Source: Azospirillaceae bacterium (GTDB taxonomy: Bacteria > Pseudomonadota > Alphaproteobacteria > Azospirillales > Azospirillaceae). From it: a stretch of DNA of 40,722 nt. The notes beneath the pieces were generated by a model. It ran no database searches. It saw only the letters and a program-made list of their open reading frames with translations, and was not told where the DNA came from. Of the stretch, positions 25,813 to 37,138 are shown piece after piece; within the stretch, counting starts at the first letter, position 1, and each line of letters opens with the position of its first letter. The DNA lies in assembly GCA_031291675.1 (NCBI GenBank), contig JARLIO010000003.1, forward strand, positions 1-40,722, in the 5' to 3' direction. Made by a program: the position numbers and the translations under genes.

Positions 25813-26933
25813 TGAACTTCGCCCGAACGGACCATTCGATCCTGGGCCGCTGGTGGTGGACGATCGACCGCTGGACGCTGCTCGCGCTCGCGGTGCTGTC
25901 GATCACCGGCACGCTGCTGATCGCCGCGGCCAGCCCCGCGGTCGCGGTCCATCTCGGGCTCGACAATTTCTTCTTTGTCGAACATCACGTGATGATGTTG
26001 ATCCCGGCCGGCGCCTTGACGATCGGCATCTCGCTGCTGTCGCCCCGGGGCGTGCGCCGGGTGGCGTTGGTGATGATGCTGGTCACGCTGCCGCTGGTCG
26101 CGGCGACGCTGGTCGTCGGTTTTGAAATCAAGGGCGCAACCCGCTGGATTCATGTTCCGGGGATGTCGATCCAGCCGTCGGAATTCATCAAGCCCTGCTT
26201 TGCCGTGGTCGCGGCCTGGTTGTTTGCCCGCCAGCGCATGGTCGAAGGCTTCCCAGGCTACATCATCGCCAGCCTTCTGTACCTGCTGACGGCGGCGCTG
26301 CTGCTGATGCAACCCGATCTGGGCATGACTTTCGTGGTTTCCGCGGTGTTTTTTGCCCAATTCTTTCTCGCGGGCCTCAATATCGTCCTGGTCGCGGTCA
26401 TGGGCATGCTCGGGATTTCAGGCCTGATCGGCGCCTATTTCATTTTTCCCCACGTCCAGAGCCGGATCGATCGCTTCCTCGACCCCGAGGCCGGGGACAA
26501 CTATCAGGTTCAGCACTCGCTCGACGCCTTCATGAATGGCGGGCTGTGGGGTCGCGGCCCCGGCCAGGGCACGGTCAAGATGACGCTGCCCGACGCCCAT
26601 GCCGATTTCATTTTCGCGGTAGCCGGCGAAGAGATGGGGTTGCTATTCTGTCTGGCCCTGGTCGGACTGTTCACCTTCATCGTTTTGCGCGGTTTCAGCC
26701 GCGTCAGCCGTGATGACAGCCTGTTTGTCCTGTTGGCAGGCAGCGGCCTGCTGATTCAGTTCGGTCTCCAGGCGGTCATCAACATGGCGTCATCGCTGCA
26801 CCTGATGCCGACCAAAGGCATGACCCTGCCCTTCATCAGCTATGGCGGCTCGTCGCTGCTGGCCCTGGGCATCGGCATGGGCATGATGCTGGCCTTGACC
26901 CGCAAGCGCTTTGGCAGCGCGGAGGACGCATGA
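25812..26933 (+). CDS. ftsW: Septal peptidoglycan polymerase FtsW
   Basis: 373 residues with about ten membrane helices, SEDS family. The sequence contains GATRWIHVPGMSIQPSEFIK, QPDLGMTFV, a DNYQVQHSLDAFMNGGLWG loop, PDAHADFIFAVAGEE and the C-terminal PFISYGGSSLLA, all characteristic of SEDS proteins. It polymerises lipid II glycan at the septum together with FtsI. An in-frame GTG at 25809 is an alternative start; GGGAGA is at 25798-25803. It overlaps murG by 4 bases. Confidence 0.95.
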   Translation: MNFARTDHSILGRWWWTIDRWTLLALAVLSITGTLLIAAASPAVAVHLGLDNFFFVEHHVMMLIPAGALTIGISLLSPRGVRRVALVMMLVTLPLVAATLVVGFEIKGATRWIHVPGMSIQPSEFIKPCFAVVAAWLFARQRMVEGFPGYIIASLLYLLTAALLLMQPDLGMTFVVSAVFFAQFFLAGLNIVLVAVMGMLGISGLIGAYFIFPHVQSRIDRFLDPEAGDNYQVQHSLDAFMNGGLWGRGPGQGTVKMTLPDAHADFIFAVAGEEMGLLFCLALVGLFTFIVLRGFSRVSRDDSLFVLLAGSGLLIQFGLQAVINMASSLHLMPTKGMTLPFISYGGSSLLALGIGMGMMLALTRKRFGSAEDA

Positions 26934-28135
26934 TGCCGACAAGCTCTCCCACCACCAACCGGGCAACGCCCGCCGCGCCGATCCTGTTGGCTGCCGGCGG
27001 CACCGGCGGTCACCTGTTCCCGGCCGAGGCCCTGGCCCGTGAACTGGTGGCCCGCGGTCACGCGCCGGTCCTGATCACCGATCGACGCGGCAAGGCGTTC
27101 GGGGACGCCCTGCCCGAAGTCACCGTGGAACGGATCCATGCCGGCCAGCTGCGCGGCGGCTTCACCGGCAAACTGCGCGGCGCGGCGCTGCTGGCTCTGG
27201 GTGCCCTCGATGCCCGGATCCTGATCGGCCGGCTGCACCCGGCGGTCGTCGTCGGGTTTGGCGGCTACCCCTCGGTTCCAACCCTGTGGGCGGCGGTCCG
27301 GGCCGGGATTCCGATCCTGCTGCACGAGCAGAACGCGGTACTTGGACGCGCCAACCGATTGTTCGCCCGCCGCGCCGAACGCATCGCGATCGGGTTCCCC
27401 CGCACCGACCGGGTCGAAGCCTGCGATCTGGTCAAGCTGGTCCACACCGGAAACCCGGTGCGCCCCGGGTTCATCCCGCTGCGCGACCAGGCCTATCTCC
27501 CGCCGGAGCCGGGCGGACCGCTGCGCCTGCTGGTGCTGGGTGGCAGCCAGGGCGCCCGCGTCTTCAGCACCCTGGTGCCCGCGGCCCTCGCGCTGTTGCC
27601 CGAGGATCGGCGCGCGCGCCTCCAACTGGTTCAACAATGCCGTCCCGAGGACATCGAGACCGCACGCAAGGCTTTCGCCGATGCCGGCATTCGTGCCGAG
27701 CTCTCGACATTCTTCCGTGACGTGCCCGATCGGTTGCGCGTTGCCCATCTGGTGATAACCCGAAGTGGCGCCTCGACGGTCACCGAACTGACCGCGACCG
27801 GGCGGCCATCCATCCTGATCCCCTATCCCGCGGCCATGGATGACCACCAGACCGCCAACGCCCGCGCCATCGTCGAAGCCGGCGGCGCGTGGCTGGCGGT
27901 CCAGAACCAGCTGACCCCGCAGTCCCTGGCACAACAATTGGTGACCCTGCTCGACGATCCGGCGGCGCTGTCGCGCGCCGCCCTTGACGCCCGGGCCTGG
28001 GGCGCCATCGACGCCGCGGCGCGACTCGCCAATGTCGTGCTCGACCTGGCCACGGATTCCGGTGCCAAACCGATGCCGCCCGACCAGCCGCGCACGCCAC
28101 CATCCCCTTCCTCTTCCCTCGAGGCCGCCGCATGA
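26930..28135 (+). CDS. murG: Lipid II-forming GlcNAc transferase MurG
   Basis: 401 residues, GT-B fold (GT28). [15 protein letters not shown] at about residues 22-36 is the first glycine loop. [42 protein letters not shown] and [11 protein letters not shown]-like [13 protein letters not shown] are present. It adds GlcNAc from UDP-GlcNAc to lipid I at the inner face of the membrane. The N-terminal 16 residues and the C-terminal 20 residues are Pro/Ser/Thr-rich extensions. Overlaps link it to both neighbours. Confidence 0.95.
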   Translation: MMPTSSPTTNRATPAAPILLAAGGTGGHLFPAEALARELVARGHAPVLITDRRGKAFGDALPEVTVERIHAGQLRGGFTGKLRGAALLALGALDARILIGRLHPAVVVGFGGYPSVPTLWAAVRAGIPILLHEQNAVLGRANRLFARRAERIAIGFPRTDRVEACDLVKLVHTGNPVRPGFIPLRDQAYLPPEPGGPLRLLVLGGSQGARVFSTLVPAALALLPEDRRARLQLVQQCRPEDIETARKAFADAGIRAELSTFFRDVPDRLRVAHLVITRSGASTVTELTATGRPSILIPYPAAMDDHQTANARAIVEAGGAWLAVQNQLTPQSLAQQLVTLLDDPAALSRAALDARAWGAIDAAARLANVVLDLATDSGAKPMPPDQPRTPPSPSSSLEAAA

Positions 28136-29553
28136 GAGCGCTCCCCCTCAACATCGGGACCATTCATTTCGTCGGCATCGGCGGCATCGGCATGAGCGGC
28201 ATCGCCGAAGTGCTGCGCAACCTGGGCTATTCAGTCCAGGGATCCGACCTGGCTGACAGTGCCAACGTCAAGCGTTTGCGCGGGCTCGGCATTGCGATCG
28301 AGATCGGCCATCGCGCCGAGAATCTCGGCACGGCGGCCGTCGTCGTGGTGTCGTCGGCGGTGCGCCGCGACAATCCCGAGGTCGTCGCCGCCCGTGAGGC
28401 CTTCATTCCCGTGGTCCGCCGCGCCGAAATGCTGGGCGAGTTGATGCGCCTGAAATGGTCAATCGCCATCGGCGGCACCCATGGCAAGACCACGACGACA
28501 TCGCTGATCGGAACCTTGCTCGATCGTGCCGGCATTGATCCCACCGTGATCAACGGCGGTATCATCAATGCCTATGGCACCAACACCCGGCTGGGCGCCG
28601 GCGACTGGATGGTGGTCGAGGCCGATGAATCCGACGGCACCTTCACCAAGCTGCCGGCGACGATCACCGTCGTCACCAATATCGATCCCGAGCATCTGGA
28701 TTTCTACGGCACCTTCGACGCCGTCCGCCACGCCTTCGACACTTTCGTCCAGAACATCCCGTTCTACGGCTTCGCGGCGCTGTGCATCGACCATCCCGAA
28801 GTCCAGGCGATGATCCCCCGGGTTTCCGACCGGCGGATCATCACCTATGGCTTCAGCCCCCAGGCCGATGTCCGCGCCGTCAATGTCACCACCAACAGCC
28901 ACGGCGCCCACTTCACCGTGCGGGTCAACGACCGCGCCGGCGGTCCGGATCGTGAGATCCGGGATGTCACCTTGCCGATGTTCGGCAACCATAACGTCCA
29001 GAACGCTCTGGCCGCGATCGCGGTCGGCAATGAGATGGGGTTGCCCGACGACGTGATCAAAGCCGCCCTGGCCAACTTTGCCGGCGTCAAGCGCCGTTTC
29101 ACCCGCACCGGCGAGGCCGGCGGGATCACCGTGATCGACGATTATGGCCACCATCCGGTGGAAATCAGCGCGGTGCTCCGCGCAGCGCGAACCGCGGGAA
29201 ATGGCCGGACCATCGCCGTGGTCCAGCCGCATCGCTACAGCCGCCTGTCATCGCTGTTCGAGGAATTCTGCACCTGCTTCAATGACGCCGACATGGTGAT
29301 TGTCGCCGACGTCTACCCGGCCGGCGAAGCCCCGATCGAAGGCGTCAACCGCGACGCTCTGGTCGAGGGCCTGCGGATGCACGGACACCGTCATGTCCTG
29401 CCCCTGCCCGGCCCGGAAAAGCTGCCGGCGCTGATCCGCGACAATGCCCGGGCCGGCGACCTGGTGGTCTGCCTGGGCGCGGGCAATATCACCACCTGGG
29501 CCAACGCCCTGCCCGGCCAGTTGCAGGACCTGTTCAAAGGCGCCCGGCGATGA
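28132..29553 (+). CDS. murC: UDP-MurNAc:L-alanine ligase MurC
   Basis: 473 residues. [18 protein letters not shown] is the N-terminal UDP-binding loop, and [14 protein letters not shown] near residue 117 is the ATP loop. [40 protein letters not shown] and QPHRYSR are family signatures. It catalyses the first amino-acid addition to UDP-MurNAc. It sits between murG and murB with ATGA overlaps. Confidence 0.96.
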   Translation: MRALPLNIGTIHFVGIGGIGMSGIAEVLRNLGYSVQGSDLADSANVKRLRGLGIAIEIGHRAENLGTAAVVVVSSAVRRDNPEVVAAREAFIPVVRRAEMLGELMRLKWSIAIGGTHGKTTTTSLIGTLLDRAGIDPTVINGGIINAYGTNTRLGAGDWMVVEADESDGTFTKLPATITVVTNIDPEHLDFYGTFDAVRHAFDTFVQNIPFYGFAALCIDHPEVQAMIPRVSDRRIITYGFSPQADVRAVNVTTNSHGAHFTVRVNDRAGGPDREIRDVTLPMFGNHNVQNALAAIAVGNEMGLPDDVIKAALANFAGVKRRFTRTGEAGGITVIDDYGHHPVEISAVLRAARTAGNGRTIAVVQPHRYSRLSSLFEEFCTCFNDADMVIVADVYPAGEAPIEGVNRDALVEGLRMHGHRHVLPLPGPEKLPALIRDNARAGDLVVCLGAGNITTWANALPGQLQDLFKGARR

Positions 29554-30524
29554 ACCAACCCGCGCGCAGTGCCCTGATCGCCGGCAACAGCGCCGGGCAA
29601 ACCGGCGGGACCGGATCGCTGGCCGAGCGGCTGCCCGCGGTCCGCGGACGCCTGACGGCCGCGGCGGCACTCGACGGATCGACTTGGTTCCGCGTCGGCG
29701 GTCCTGCCGAAGTGCTGTTCAAACCCGCCGACCTCGATGATCTGTCGGCGTTTCTCGCCGGATGCCCGGCCGACGTCCCGGTGACCGTGATCGGCGTCGC
29801 GTCCAACCTGCTGGTCCGCGACGGTGGTGTCCCGGGCGTCGTCATTCGCCTCGGCCCGGCATTCGGCCAGGTCCAGGTCATGGACGGCGCGATCGAAACC
29901 GGAACCGCGGCGCTTGATCTGACGGTGTCGCGGGTCGCCTGCGACGCCGGTCTCGCCGGATTGGAATTCCTGTCGGGGATTCCCGGGACGATCGGCGGCT
30001 CGCTGCGGATGAATGCCGGGGCCTACGGCTGCGAAATCAAGGATGCGCTGGTCTCGGCCGTGGCGATCGATCGCCAGGGCCGGCGCCACGCGGTCAGCGC
30101 CGACGCGCTCGCCCTGCATTATCGGCATTGCGACGCCCCGGCCGACTGGATCTTCACCAGTGCGGTGCTGGCAGGAAGCGCGGGCGACCGGGATGCGATC
30201 GCCCGGCGCATGGCTGAAATTCAGGCGGCACGCGCCGACAGCCAGCCGGTACGGGCGCGTACCGGTGGTTCGACCTTTGCCAACCCGCCCGGAGCCAAGG
30301 CCTGGGAACTGATCGATCGCGCCGGATGCCGCGGGCTCAGTCGCGGCGGCGCCCAGGTCTCTGAGAAACATTGCAACTTTCTGATCAATCGCGGCGACGC
30401 CACGGCAGCGGACCTGGAAATGCTGGGCGAAGAGGTGCGGCAACGCGTGTTGGCGGCCACGGGAATCACCCTGGAATGGGAGATCCGACGCATCGGCGTG
30501 GCGAAACAAGAGGCAGGGTCATGA
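29550..30524 (+). CDS. murB: UDP-N-acetylenolpyruvoylglucosamine reductase MurB
   Basis: 324 residues. [15 protein letters not shown] begins the FAD-binding domain, followed by [35 protein letters not shown] and [12 protein letters not shown], which holds the catalytic Ser. The terminal LEWEIRRIG holds the catalytic Glu. It makes UDP-MurNAc from the enolpyruvyl intermediate using NADPH. The first 25 residues are a Gly/Ala-rich extension. ATGA overlaps are found on both sides. Confidence 0.95.
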   Translation: MNQPARSALIAGNSAGQTGGTGSLAERLPAVRGRLTAAAALDGSTWFRVGGPAEVLFKPADLDDLSAFLAGCPADVPVTVIGVASNLLVRDGGVPGVVIRLGPAFGQVQVMDGAIETGTAALDLTVSRVACDAGLAGLEFLSGIPGTIGGSLRMNAGAYGCEIKDALVSAVAIDRQGRRHAVSADALALHYRHCDAPADWIFTSAVLAGSAGDRDAIARRMAEIQAARADSQPVRARTGGSTFANPPGAKAWELIDRAGCRGLSRGGAQVSEKHCNFLINRGDATAADLEMLGEEVRQRVLAATGITLEWEIRRIGVAKQEAGS

Positions 30525-31438
30525 GCAAACACGTCGCGGTCCTCATGGGCGGCTGGTCGTCGGAACGGGAAGTCTCGTTGGTGTCCGGCGCCGCCATCGT
30601 TCATGCCCTTGAGGAACGGGGCTATCGCGTCACCGCAGTCGATGTCCAACGGGACCTCGAGGGTCTGTTGGTCGCGCTGACGCCGCGTCCGGATGTCATT
30701 TTCAACGCGCTGCACGGACGTGGCGGCGAGGACGGAACGGTTCAGGGCATCCTGGAATTTCTCAACATCCCTTACACCCATTCCGGGGTCAAGGCGTCGG
30801 CCGTTGCAATGGACAAGCCGATGACCAAGCGGCTGTTGGCCAGCGTCGGGGTCCCGTCGCCGCGCGGCGTTGTCGCCACCTGGCAGCAACTGCAAACCGC
30901 AGAGCTGATCCCGGCGCCCTATGTCGTCAAGCCGACCAATGAGGGATCGAGCGTCGGGATCCGGATCATCCGCGCCGGCGACAATCGGCCCCCCCATGAC
31001 GATTCCCTTTCCGCCGAAACCGAGGTTCTGATCGAGGAATACATACCGGGTCGCGAGCTGACCGTCGGCGTGATGGATAACGAGGCGCTCGCGGTCACCG
31101 AAATTCGCTACAAGACCGAGCTCTTCGACTACACCGCCAAATACTCGCCGGGATACGCCGTCCATCAGGCGCCTGCCGACATCCCGCCCGATATCGCCCG
31201 CGCCGTGATGCGGATGGCTGAACAGGCCCATATCACCCTCGGATGCGCCGGCGTCAGCCGCAGCGATTTTCGCTGGGATGACAGCCGGCCGGGCACCGAG
31301 GGCTTGTTCTTCCTGGAAATCAACACCCAGCCGGGAATGACCCCGCTGTCGCTGGTCCCCGAACAGGCCGCCGTGCGCGGTTTGTCATTTGGCGAGCTGG
31401 TATCCTGGATGGTGGAGAACGCGACATGTCACGCGTAG
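30521..31438 (+). CDS. ddl: D-alanine--D-alanine ligase
   Basis: 305 residues, ATP-grasp. [19 protein letters not shown] is the N-terminal signature. [14 protein letters not shown], the [15 protein letters not shown] segment, [11 protein letters not shown] and [14 protein letters not shown] follow. The metal-binding end is [19 protein letters not shown]. It makes the dipeptide used by MurF. The ATG at 30521 overlaps the murB stop; the 3' end overlaps ftsQ by 13 bases. Confidence 0.95.
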   Translation: MSKHVAVLMGGWSSEREVSLVSGAAIVHALEERGYRVTAVDVQRDLEGLLVALTPRPDVIFNALHGRGGEDGTVQGILEFLNIPYTHSGVKASAVAMDKPMTKRLLASVGVPSPRGVVATWQQLQTAELIPAPYVVKPTNEGSSVGIRIIRAGDNRPPHDDSLSAETEVLIEEYIPGRELTVGVMDNEALAVTEIRYKTELFDYTAKYSPGYAVHQAPADIPPDIARAVMRMAEQAHITLGCAGVSRSDFRWDDSRPGTEGLFFLEINTQPGMTPLSLVPEQAAVRGLSFGELVSWMVENATCHA

Positions 31439-32322
31439 CCGGCCGGACCGAAGACCTGCGCGCTTACGCGGCGGAAAGTGCCCGTGACGCGACGCGCCGG
31501 GCGACAGCGCGCGCCAACCGGCGCCGCGCCTGGCCGGTCTGGACCGCAACCGCGATCAAAGGCACCATCATCGCCGTGATCCTCGCCGGTGGCGTCGGCA
31601 CCTTGGCCCTGCTGTCGCGATCCGACTGGCTGCACCGCACCGAGTCGAACCTGCTCTGGTCGTTCTGGGCGGCGACGACCCGGGTCGGGTTCAAGGTATC
31701 CGACGTCCAGGTCGTGGGCCGTGTCGAAACGGAACGCGACGCGATCATGGCGGCCCTGACGGTCAGTCGCGATGATCCGATCCTGCAGTTCAGCCCCGAG
31801 GCCGCACGAATCGAGCTGGAACGGTTGCCCTGGGTCGCCAGTGCCCGCGTCGAACGGCGCCTGCCGGCGACGATCTATGTCCAGTTGGTGGAACGCCAGC
31901 CGCTGGCGCTGTGGCAAAAGGACAACAAGCTCTATCTGATCGATCGCGACGGCAAGATGCTGACCGACCGCGACCTCGGCCGCTATTCCGACCTGCCGAT
32001 CCTGGTCGGCGCCGACGCCCCTCAGCAGGCACCAGAGCTGCTGGCAACGCTGGCCCGGTTTCCGGCGATCGCCCGTCGCGTCGAGGCGGCCATCCGGATC
32101 GGCGGTCGCCGCTGGGATCTGCGCATCAACAATGGTGTCGAGATTCGCCTGCCGGAGGCCAATATCGGCGCGGCCTTGCAGCATCTCGCGGATGCCCAGG
32201 CCAAAACGCCGCTGCTCGACGACGATATCGTCGCCATCGACCTGCGTCTTCCCGACCGCATGGCGATCCAGACATCGGCCGCCGCCGCCGAAAAGCGCCG
32301 CGCCGCGGAGCGCAAGACATGA
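31426..32322 (+). CDS. ftsQ: Cell division protein FtsQ
   Basis: 298 residues. The cytoplasmic N-terminus is Arg/Ala-rich, then comes one membrane helix at about residues 39-63. The periplasmic POTRA domain starts FKVSDVQVVGRVETERDAI and is followed by the FtsQ domain (LPWVASARVERRLPATIYVQLVERQPLALW). It bridges FtsL/FtsB to the divisome. GGAGA 7 bases upstream supports the ATG at 31426, inside the end of ddl. After the stop comes a 73-base gap, the first real gap of the cluster. Confidence 0.92.
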   Translation: MSRVAGRTEDLRAYAAESARDATRRATARANRRRAWPVWTATAIKGTIIAVILAGGVGTLALLSRSDWLHRTESNLLWSFWAATTRVGFKVSDVQVVGRVETERDAIMAALTVSRDDPILQFSPEAARIELERLPWVASARVERRLPATIYVQLVERQPLALWQKDNKLYLIDRDGKMLTDRDLGRYSDLPILVGADAPQQAPELLATLARFPAIARRVEAAIRIGGRRWDLRINNGVEIRLPEANIGAALQHLADAQAKTPLLDDDIVAIDLRLPDRMAIQTSAAAAEKRRAAERKT

Positions 32323-32395
32323 AAAGCATGATCCGAACCCCACCACGGTTAGGGCCTCCGCCGTCTTGTCCCACACAATATGGTGGTGAACGCCC

Positions 32396-33709
32396 GTGAC
32401 CTTGGATAAAGTCGATCCCGTGCGGAATTCCGTGAATGCGACCATGAGCAATAGCGGCACCAGAAGACCAAAATGGTTTGCCCGGAGCGGCATTGTCGCT
32501 GCGCTCGACGTCGGAACCAGCAAGGTGAGCTGTCTGATCGGCCGCGCCGATGAGCAAGGCCGGTTCAAGATCATTGGTGCCGGCCATCAATTGGCGCGCG
32601 GCATCAAGGCGGGCGCCATCATCGACATGGAGCAGGCCGAAGCCGCGATCGGGACCGCCGTCCACGCCGCCGAGCAGATGGCCGGCGAAACGATCCGTTC
32701 GGTGATCGTCAATCTGACCGGTGGTCAACCCCGGTCGCGCAATGTTCAGGTCGAAATTGCGATCGGCGGCAATCCCGTCGGCGACGCCGAGGTGCGCAAG
32801 GCCCTGGCCCAGGCACGGCAGGTCCAGATCGGCCCCGATGCCGAATTGATCCATTCGATCCCGGTCAGCTATTCGATCGACAACACCCGGGGGATCCACG
32901 ACCCGCGCGGGATGTTCGGCGATCGTCTTGGGATCCAGCTCAATCTGGTTGCCGCAGCGACCGGGCCGGTCCGCAATCTCGCGACCTGCATCGCCCGGTG
33001 CCATCTCGATATCGAGAGCATCGTCGCCTCGCCCTATGCCGCGGCCCTGGCGGCACTGGTCGACGACGAAATGGATCTGGGCTGTACCCTGATCGACATG
33101 GGCGGTGGAACCACGAGCATCGCCGGCTTCCTCGACGGCGGCCTTGCCTTCACCGATTGCGTGCCGGTCGGGGGCAGCCACGTCACCAACGACATCGCCC
33201 GGGGTCTGACGACGGCCGTGGTCCATGCCGAGCGCATCAAGACGCTCCACGGCTCCGCGATGGCCAGCAGCGCCGACGAGCGCGAGACCATCATGGTGCC
33301 GCAGATCGGCGAGGAAGGTCCGGGCCAGGCCGCGCAGGTTCAAAAATCGCAACTGGTCTCGATCATCCAGCCGCGCATGGAAGAAATCTTTGAATTGGTC
33401 CGCGACCGGTTGGAGGCCAGCGGCTTTGCCAAGTCCCTGGGCCGACGGGTGATCCTGACCGGGGGCGCCAGCCAGTTGCCCGGGACCCGGGAACTGGCGC
33501 AGGCGATCCTGGACAAGCAGGTCCGGCTCGGTCGCCCGCTGAATCTGACCGGTGACATCGGCGCCAGCGCCGGACCGGCCTATGCGACGGTCGCCGGGCT
33601 GCTCGCCTACGCGATCCAACACCGCCCCGAGGTCCCAACCGCGGTCCAAACCGACTCATCCCCGGGATGGCTGCGGCGTGTCGGCCGATGGATCAAGGAA
33701 AACATTTAG
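32396..33709 (+). CDS. ftsA: Cell division protein FtsA
   Basis: 437 residues, actin-like ATPase. [14 protein letters not shown] is the phosphate 1 motif. NLTGGQPRS, the [15 protein letters not shown] phosphate 2 motif and [11 protein letters not shown] follow. The C-terminus [14 protein letters not shown] is the amphipathic membrane-targeting helix. It anchors FtsZ to the membrane. The start is GTG at 32396, with GGTG-like bases 8 upstream; ATG at 32444 is an alternative that loses 16 unconserved residues. A second promoter in the gap before it is possible but not demonstrated. Confidence 0.93.
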   Translation: MTLDKVDPVRNSVNATMSNSGTRRPKWFARSGIVAALDVGTSKVSCLIGRADEQGRFKIIGAGHQLARGIKAGAIIDMEQAEAAIGTAVHAAEQMAGETIRSVIVNLTGGQPRSRNVQVEIAIGGNPVGDAEVRKALAQARQVQIGPDAELIHSIPVSYSIDNTRGIHDPRGMFGDRLGIQLNLVAAATGPVRNLATCIARCHLDIESIVASPYAAALAALVDDEMDLGCTLIDMGGGTTSIAGFLDGGLAFTDCVPVGGSHVTNDIARGLTTAVVHAERIKTLHGSAMASSADERETIMVPQIGEEGPGQAAQVQKSQLVSIIQPRMEEIFELVRDRLEASGFAKSLGRRVILTGGASQLPGTRELAQAILDKQVRLGRPLNLTGDIGASAGPAYATVAGLLAYAIQHRPEVPTAVQTDSSPGWLRRVGRWIKENI

Positions 33710-33797
33710 CCCCCGGGATATGCCGGCCATTGGTCATGGACGGCAAGCCCACCCCAGGACCAGGACCGGAACAGAGAATCAGGAGTGGAGGCCAGCC

Positions 33798-35507
33798 ATG
33801 ATCAATCTCAGCATGCCTGAAGTACACGTGGACTTGCGTCCACGGATTACCGTTTTCGGTGTCGGTGGTGCCGGTGGCAACGCCGTCAACAACATGATCA
33901 AATTGAATCTGGAAGGCGTCGAGTTCGTCGTCGCCAACACCGACGCCCAGGCGCTCAATGGCAGTCTGGCGCAAAAACGCCTGCAGCTCGGGACGACAAT
34001 TACCCGCGGCCTCGGCGCCGGATCGCGTCCTGATGTCGGACGCGCCGCCGCGGAGGAGCAACTCGAAGAGATCCTGTCGTTCCTCGACGGCTCCAACATG
34101 GTGTTCATCACCGCCGGCATGGGCGGTGGCACCGGCACCGGGGCCGCGCCGGTGATCGCCCGCGCGGCGCGCGAGCAGAGCATCCTGACCGTGGGCGTCG
34201 TCACCAAGCCCTTCCATTTCGAGGGCGCCCACCGGATGCGCCTGGCCGAAGCCGGCATCGCCGAGCTGCAGCAGTATGTCGACACGCTGATCATCATCCC
34301 GAACCAGAATTTGTTCCGGGTCGCCAACGAGAAGACGACATTCGCCGACGCGTTCAAGATGGCGGATGACGTGCTGCATTCCGGTGTCCGCGGTGTCACC
34401 GATCTGATGGTGATGCCCGGCCTGATCAACCTGGATTTCGCCGACATCCGGTCCGTGATGACCGAAATGGGCAAGGCGATGATGGGCACCGGCGAGGCCG
34501 GCGGTGATCGCCGCGCCATCGATGCCGCCGAGGCTGCGATCTCGAACCCGCTGCTCGACGATGTCTCGATGAAGGGCGCCCGCGGCGTCCTGATCAACAT
34601 CACGGGCGGCATGGACATGACCCTGTTCGAGGTTGACGAAGCCGCCAACCGCATCCGTGACGAGGTCGACCCCGACGCCAACATCATCTTTGGCTCGACC
34701 TTCGACCAGTCCATGGACGGCACAATGCGGGTGTCGGTCGTGGCCACCGGCATCGAGTCCGAACAAATGGCGCAACCCCGGCCGTCACAGCCGGCAACCC
34801 TCAGTGTCGTCGCCGGTGGCCGCGCCAACATTCCGGCCGGTTCGGCGCCGGCGCGGGCCGCAACCGGGGCCCGGGGCGCCGCCGAGGCAAAACCCATCGA
34901 TTATCATTCGACACTGGTCGCCGCCCCGATCCACCCGGTCAATGCCGGCGGCGCCGCGACCGCCCGCGTCGCCGAATTCATCACCCAGCCCGAGCCGACC
35001 CTGCACACCGCCGCGCCGGCGCAACCGGTCGCGGCACCAGAGCTCCGGCCGCAAGCCCAACCCCAGCCCCAGCCGACCGAGAGCCGGGCGCCCGAACCGG
35101 CACGTCCCGCCGCCACGGCGCCCCGGGACCAGTTCATTCCGCCCCGGCCGATGGATGCCGGCCCCCGCCCCCAACAGTTCCAGACCCAGCCCGCAGCCTT
35201 CGCCACACCGGCGCCGTCGGCCGCGGCGACCGGGCCGCGACGGCAGTCGCTGTTCACCCGCGTCACTGGCAGTTTCCGGCGCAATGCCGAGCCGGAACAG
35301 CACCAGCCGGCCCCGCAGCAACCGCCGCAGCCCCCGATGCGGGCCCCGGCATTCACGGCCGCACCCAGCGCCCCGCAGCGGCCTCAAGCGGCAGCGCCTC
35401 AGCCCGCCCCCGAACCGGCCCCCGCGCCGCGGCCCGCCAAACCGGCCGCCCAAAGCGCCGAGGACCTGCTGGAAATCCCAGCCTTCCTGCGCCGCCAGGT
35501 CAATTGA
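33798..35507 (+). CDS. ftsZ: Cell division GTPase FtsZ
   Basis: 569 residues. [18 protein letters not shown] opens the tubulin-like GTPase, the signature GGGTGTG spans residues 109-115, and [22 protein letters not shown] follows. The globular part ends near residue 320. A 220-residue Pro/Gln/Ala-rich linker follows, then the conserved terminal peptide [12 protein letters not shown] that binds FtsA and other partners. Long linkers are common in alphaproteobacteria. AGGAGTGGAGG precedes the ATG; the frame is open far upstream only as a shadow of ftsA. Confidence 0.97.
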   Translation: MINLSMPEVHVDLRPRITVFGVGGAGGNAVNNMIKLNLEGVEFVVANTDAQALNGSLAQKRLQLGTTITRGLGAGSRPDVGRAAAEEQLEEILSFLDGSNMVFITAGMGGGTGTGAAPVIARAAREQSILTVGVVTKPFHFEGAHRMRLAEAGIAELQQYVDTLIIIPNQNLFRVANEKTTFADAFKMADDVLHSGVRGVTDLMVMPGLINLDFADIRSVMTEMGKAMMGTGEAGGDRRAIDAAEAAISNPLLDDVSMKGARGVLINITGGMDMTLFEVDEAANRIRDEVDPDANIIFGSTFDQSMDGTMRVSVVATGIESEQMAQPRPSQPATLSVVAGGRANIPAGSAPARAATGARGAAEAKPIDYHSTLVAAPIHPVNAGGAATARVAEFITQPEPTLHTAAPAQPVAAPELRPQAQPQPQPTESRAPEPARPAATAPRDQFIPPRPMDAGPRPQQFQTQPAAFATPAPSAAATGPRRQSLFTRVTGSFRRNAEPEQHQPAPQQPPQPPMRAPAFTAAPSAPQRPQAAAPQPAPEPAPAPRPAKPAAQSAEDLLEIPAFLRRQVN

Positions 35508-35540
35508 CCGGATCCTGTTGACCCGATCCTGGCACCACGG

Positions 35541-35583
35541 AACCGCCCGCCCTTCCCGTCGCCGGGAAGGGCGGTTTTCGTTA
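35541..35583 (+). terminator. Rho-independent terminator after ftsZ
   Basis: A perfect 11-bp stem, CGCCCTTCCCG (35548-35558) with 35563-35573 and a 4-base loop, followed by GTTTTCGTTATT. It closes the dcw transcript and separates it from the convergent CHR pair. Confidence 0.88.
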
Positions 35584-35643
35584 TTGCCCGGTCCTGCGAA
35601 ATCAGTCCGGCAAAACCGGCCTGGCAAAACCGGTCCGCGCCGC

Positions 35644-36174
35644 TCAGCCGCCCGACACCCAGCCCAACGCGCCAACCAGACCGCCGGCGCCCAGCAGCCA
35701 CAGCGGATTAACCCGCGTCGTGGCCACCATCACCGCCGTGACCGCCGTGATCACGCCGGCGACAAGATCGTGGTCACCCGCCTCGGCCAGAGTGAGGCCG
35801 CTTGCCGCGATCAGCCCCACGGTGATCGGCCCCAGCGCCTGTTGCACGCGCCGACGCCACCACGTCTCGCCACCGCGGTGCCAGACACGGGTCATGACGT
35901 AGCACAGCACACCCGATGGCCCGCACATCCCCAGGGTTGCGACCAGCGCACCCCGCCACCCTGCAACATGCCAGCCGATCAGGCTGACAATCAGCACGTT
36001 GGGCCCGGGCGCCGCCTGGGCGATTGCGAACAACCGGGCGAAATCAGCGTCGCCCAGCCAGCCATACACGCCGACGAACTGCCGATGCATGTCGGGAATG
36101 ACGACATTGGCACCGCCGACCGCGACCAGTGACAGCAGCGCCATGGACAGAGCGAGGGGGCCGAGACGGTTCAT
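35644..36174 (-). CDS. CHR-family chromate transporter, downstream half
   Basis: 176 residues and five or six hydrophobic helices. The CHR domain begins LALSMALLSLVAVGGANVVIPDMHRQFV and contains FAIAQAAPGPNVLIVSLIGWHVAG, the APGPN motif of the family. Short-chain CHR proteins of this size work as heteromers of two halves. Family members carry chromate or related oxyanions; the substrate here is unproven. The ATG overlaps the stop of its partner by 4 bases. It ends 61 bases from the ftsZ terminator. Confidence 0.82.
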   Translation of the reverse strand: MNRLGPLALSMALLSLVAVGGANVVIPDMHRQFVGVYGWLGDADFARLFAIAQAAPGPNVLIVSLIGWHVAGWRGALVATLGMCGPSGVLCYVMTRVWHRGGETWWRRRVQQALGPITVGLIAASGLTLAEAGDHDLVAGVITAVTAVMVATTRVNPLWLLGAGGLVGALGWVSGG

Positions 36175-36746
36175 GAGCGCCCCCTGCCAGTCACGGCGAC
36201 CAGCCAGACCAATACGACGCTGAGCGGGGCCAGGATGACCAGGACCGGCAGAAGCGGCCAACGCAACCCGCCCACGGCCAGAAACGCCGTGACTGCGATC
36301 GCGAACCACAGCCAGCCCCGCCCACGCGCCGCCATCTTGACCGCGGTTCCAATCACCAGACCGGCGGCGGCGGCCGATACCCCGGCCAGGCCGGTGCGGA
36401 TCGCCACAAGATTGCTGAAATGCCCATACAGGCTGTCCAGCCCCAAGGCAATCAACACCGGTGCCGCCATCAATCCGGTGAAGGCCGCCAGCGCGCCGGG
36501 AACACCACGAAACCGGGTGCCGACATGAACGGACAGATTGCCGACATTGGCGCCGGGCAGGATCTGGCACAGGCTGAGCGCCTCCAGGAAGGCATCCTCG
36601 CTGAACCATCGCCGGCGTTCGACCAGGACGCGGCGCGCCCAGGGCGCGGCGCCACCGAAGGCGCAAATTGCAATTTCGAGAAATCCGAGGAACAGGGCGA
36701 AGACCGTGGGCCGCGGGGCATCAGGGGGAACAGAGGGCGCAGACAT
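36171..36746 (-). CDS. CHR-family chromate transporter, upstream half
   Basis: 191 residues. FALFLGFLEIAICAFGGAAPW, RRRWFSEDAFLEALSLCQILPGANVGN and VHVGTRFRGVPGALAAFTGLM match the CHR domain. The PG(A/P)N motif is LPGANVGN here. Together with the following gene it forms a two-gene CHR pair with opposite-looking halves. The ATG at 36746 has no clear ribosome binding site. TATCTC (36758-36753) and TTGTTT (36781-36776), read on the minus strand with 17 bases between, would place the start of transcription at the ATG, so a leaderless mRNA is possible. The frame is open upstream without conservation. Confidence 0.8.
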   Translation of the reverse strand: MSAPSVPPDAPRPTVFALFLGFLEIAICAFGGAAPWARRVLVERRRWFSEDAFLEALSLCQILPGANVGNLSVHVGTRFRGVPGALAAFTGLMAAPVLIALGLDSLYGHFSNLVAIRTGLAGVSAAAAGLVIGTAVKMAARGRGWLWFAIAVTAFLAVGGLRWPLLPVLVILAPLSVVLVWLVAVTGRGRS

Positions 36747-37138
36747 GGCCCTGAGATAGGGTATCCGGCGGGATAAAACAAACATGTTCCGGGTGCCGTG
36801 GGATCGCCGATCGCGGGCCCGCCCCCCTGCCGCCATGTGGCTAAAACCGTTGCCACGGGCCCGTGTCGTTTTTCAATAATGCTTCTGGTCCGCAGCGGGA
36901 TCGAAGCCGGCGATAACCGCCGGTGCGGCGATACGGCGCAGTTCATCGATCTTGGGTTTTCTGACGCTCTCGCCATCTGTTCGTCTTGCCTGGTCGGCTT
37001 GACTATCCTCCAGGCCGTCAGGACGCGAAAGGAAACCCTTCCGCCACTTCGATTATTTGCTCGGCGCCGGCCGTAAAAATCCGCAGCGGTTACGACCGCC
37101 CGCGGCGCGGCGGTTGAGGAGAAGAGAGGGGAATTGGA
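36747..37138. other. Intergenic region, CHR pair to small membrane peptide
   Basis: No gene is supported. It includes the putative minus-strand promoter described for the CHR pair and an 8-bp palindrome, AACATGTT, at 36781-36788. TTGACT at 36999-37004 and AT-rich GATTATTTGC near 37051 could belong to a plus-strand promoter for the gene at 37139, but no pair has good spacing. Confidence 0.35.
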
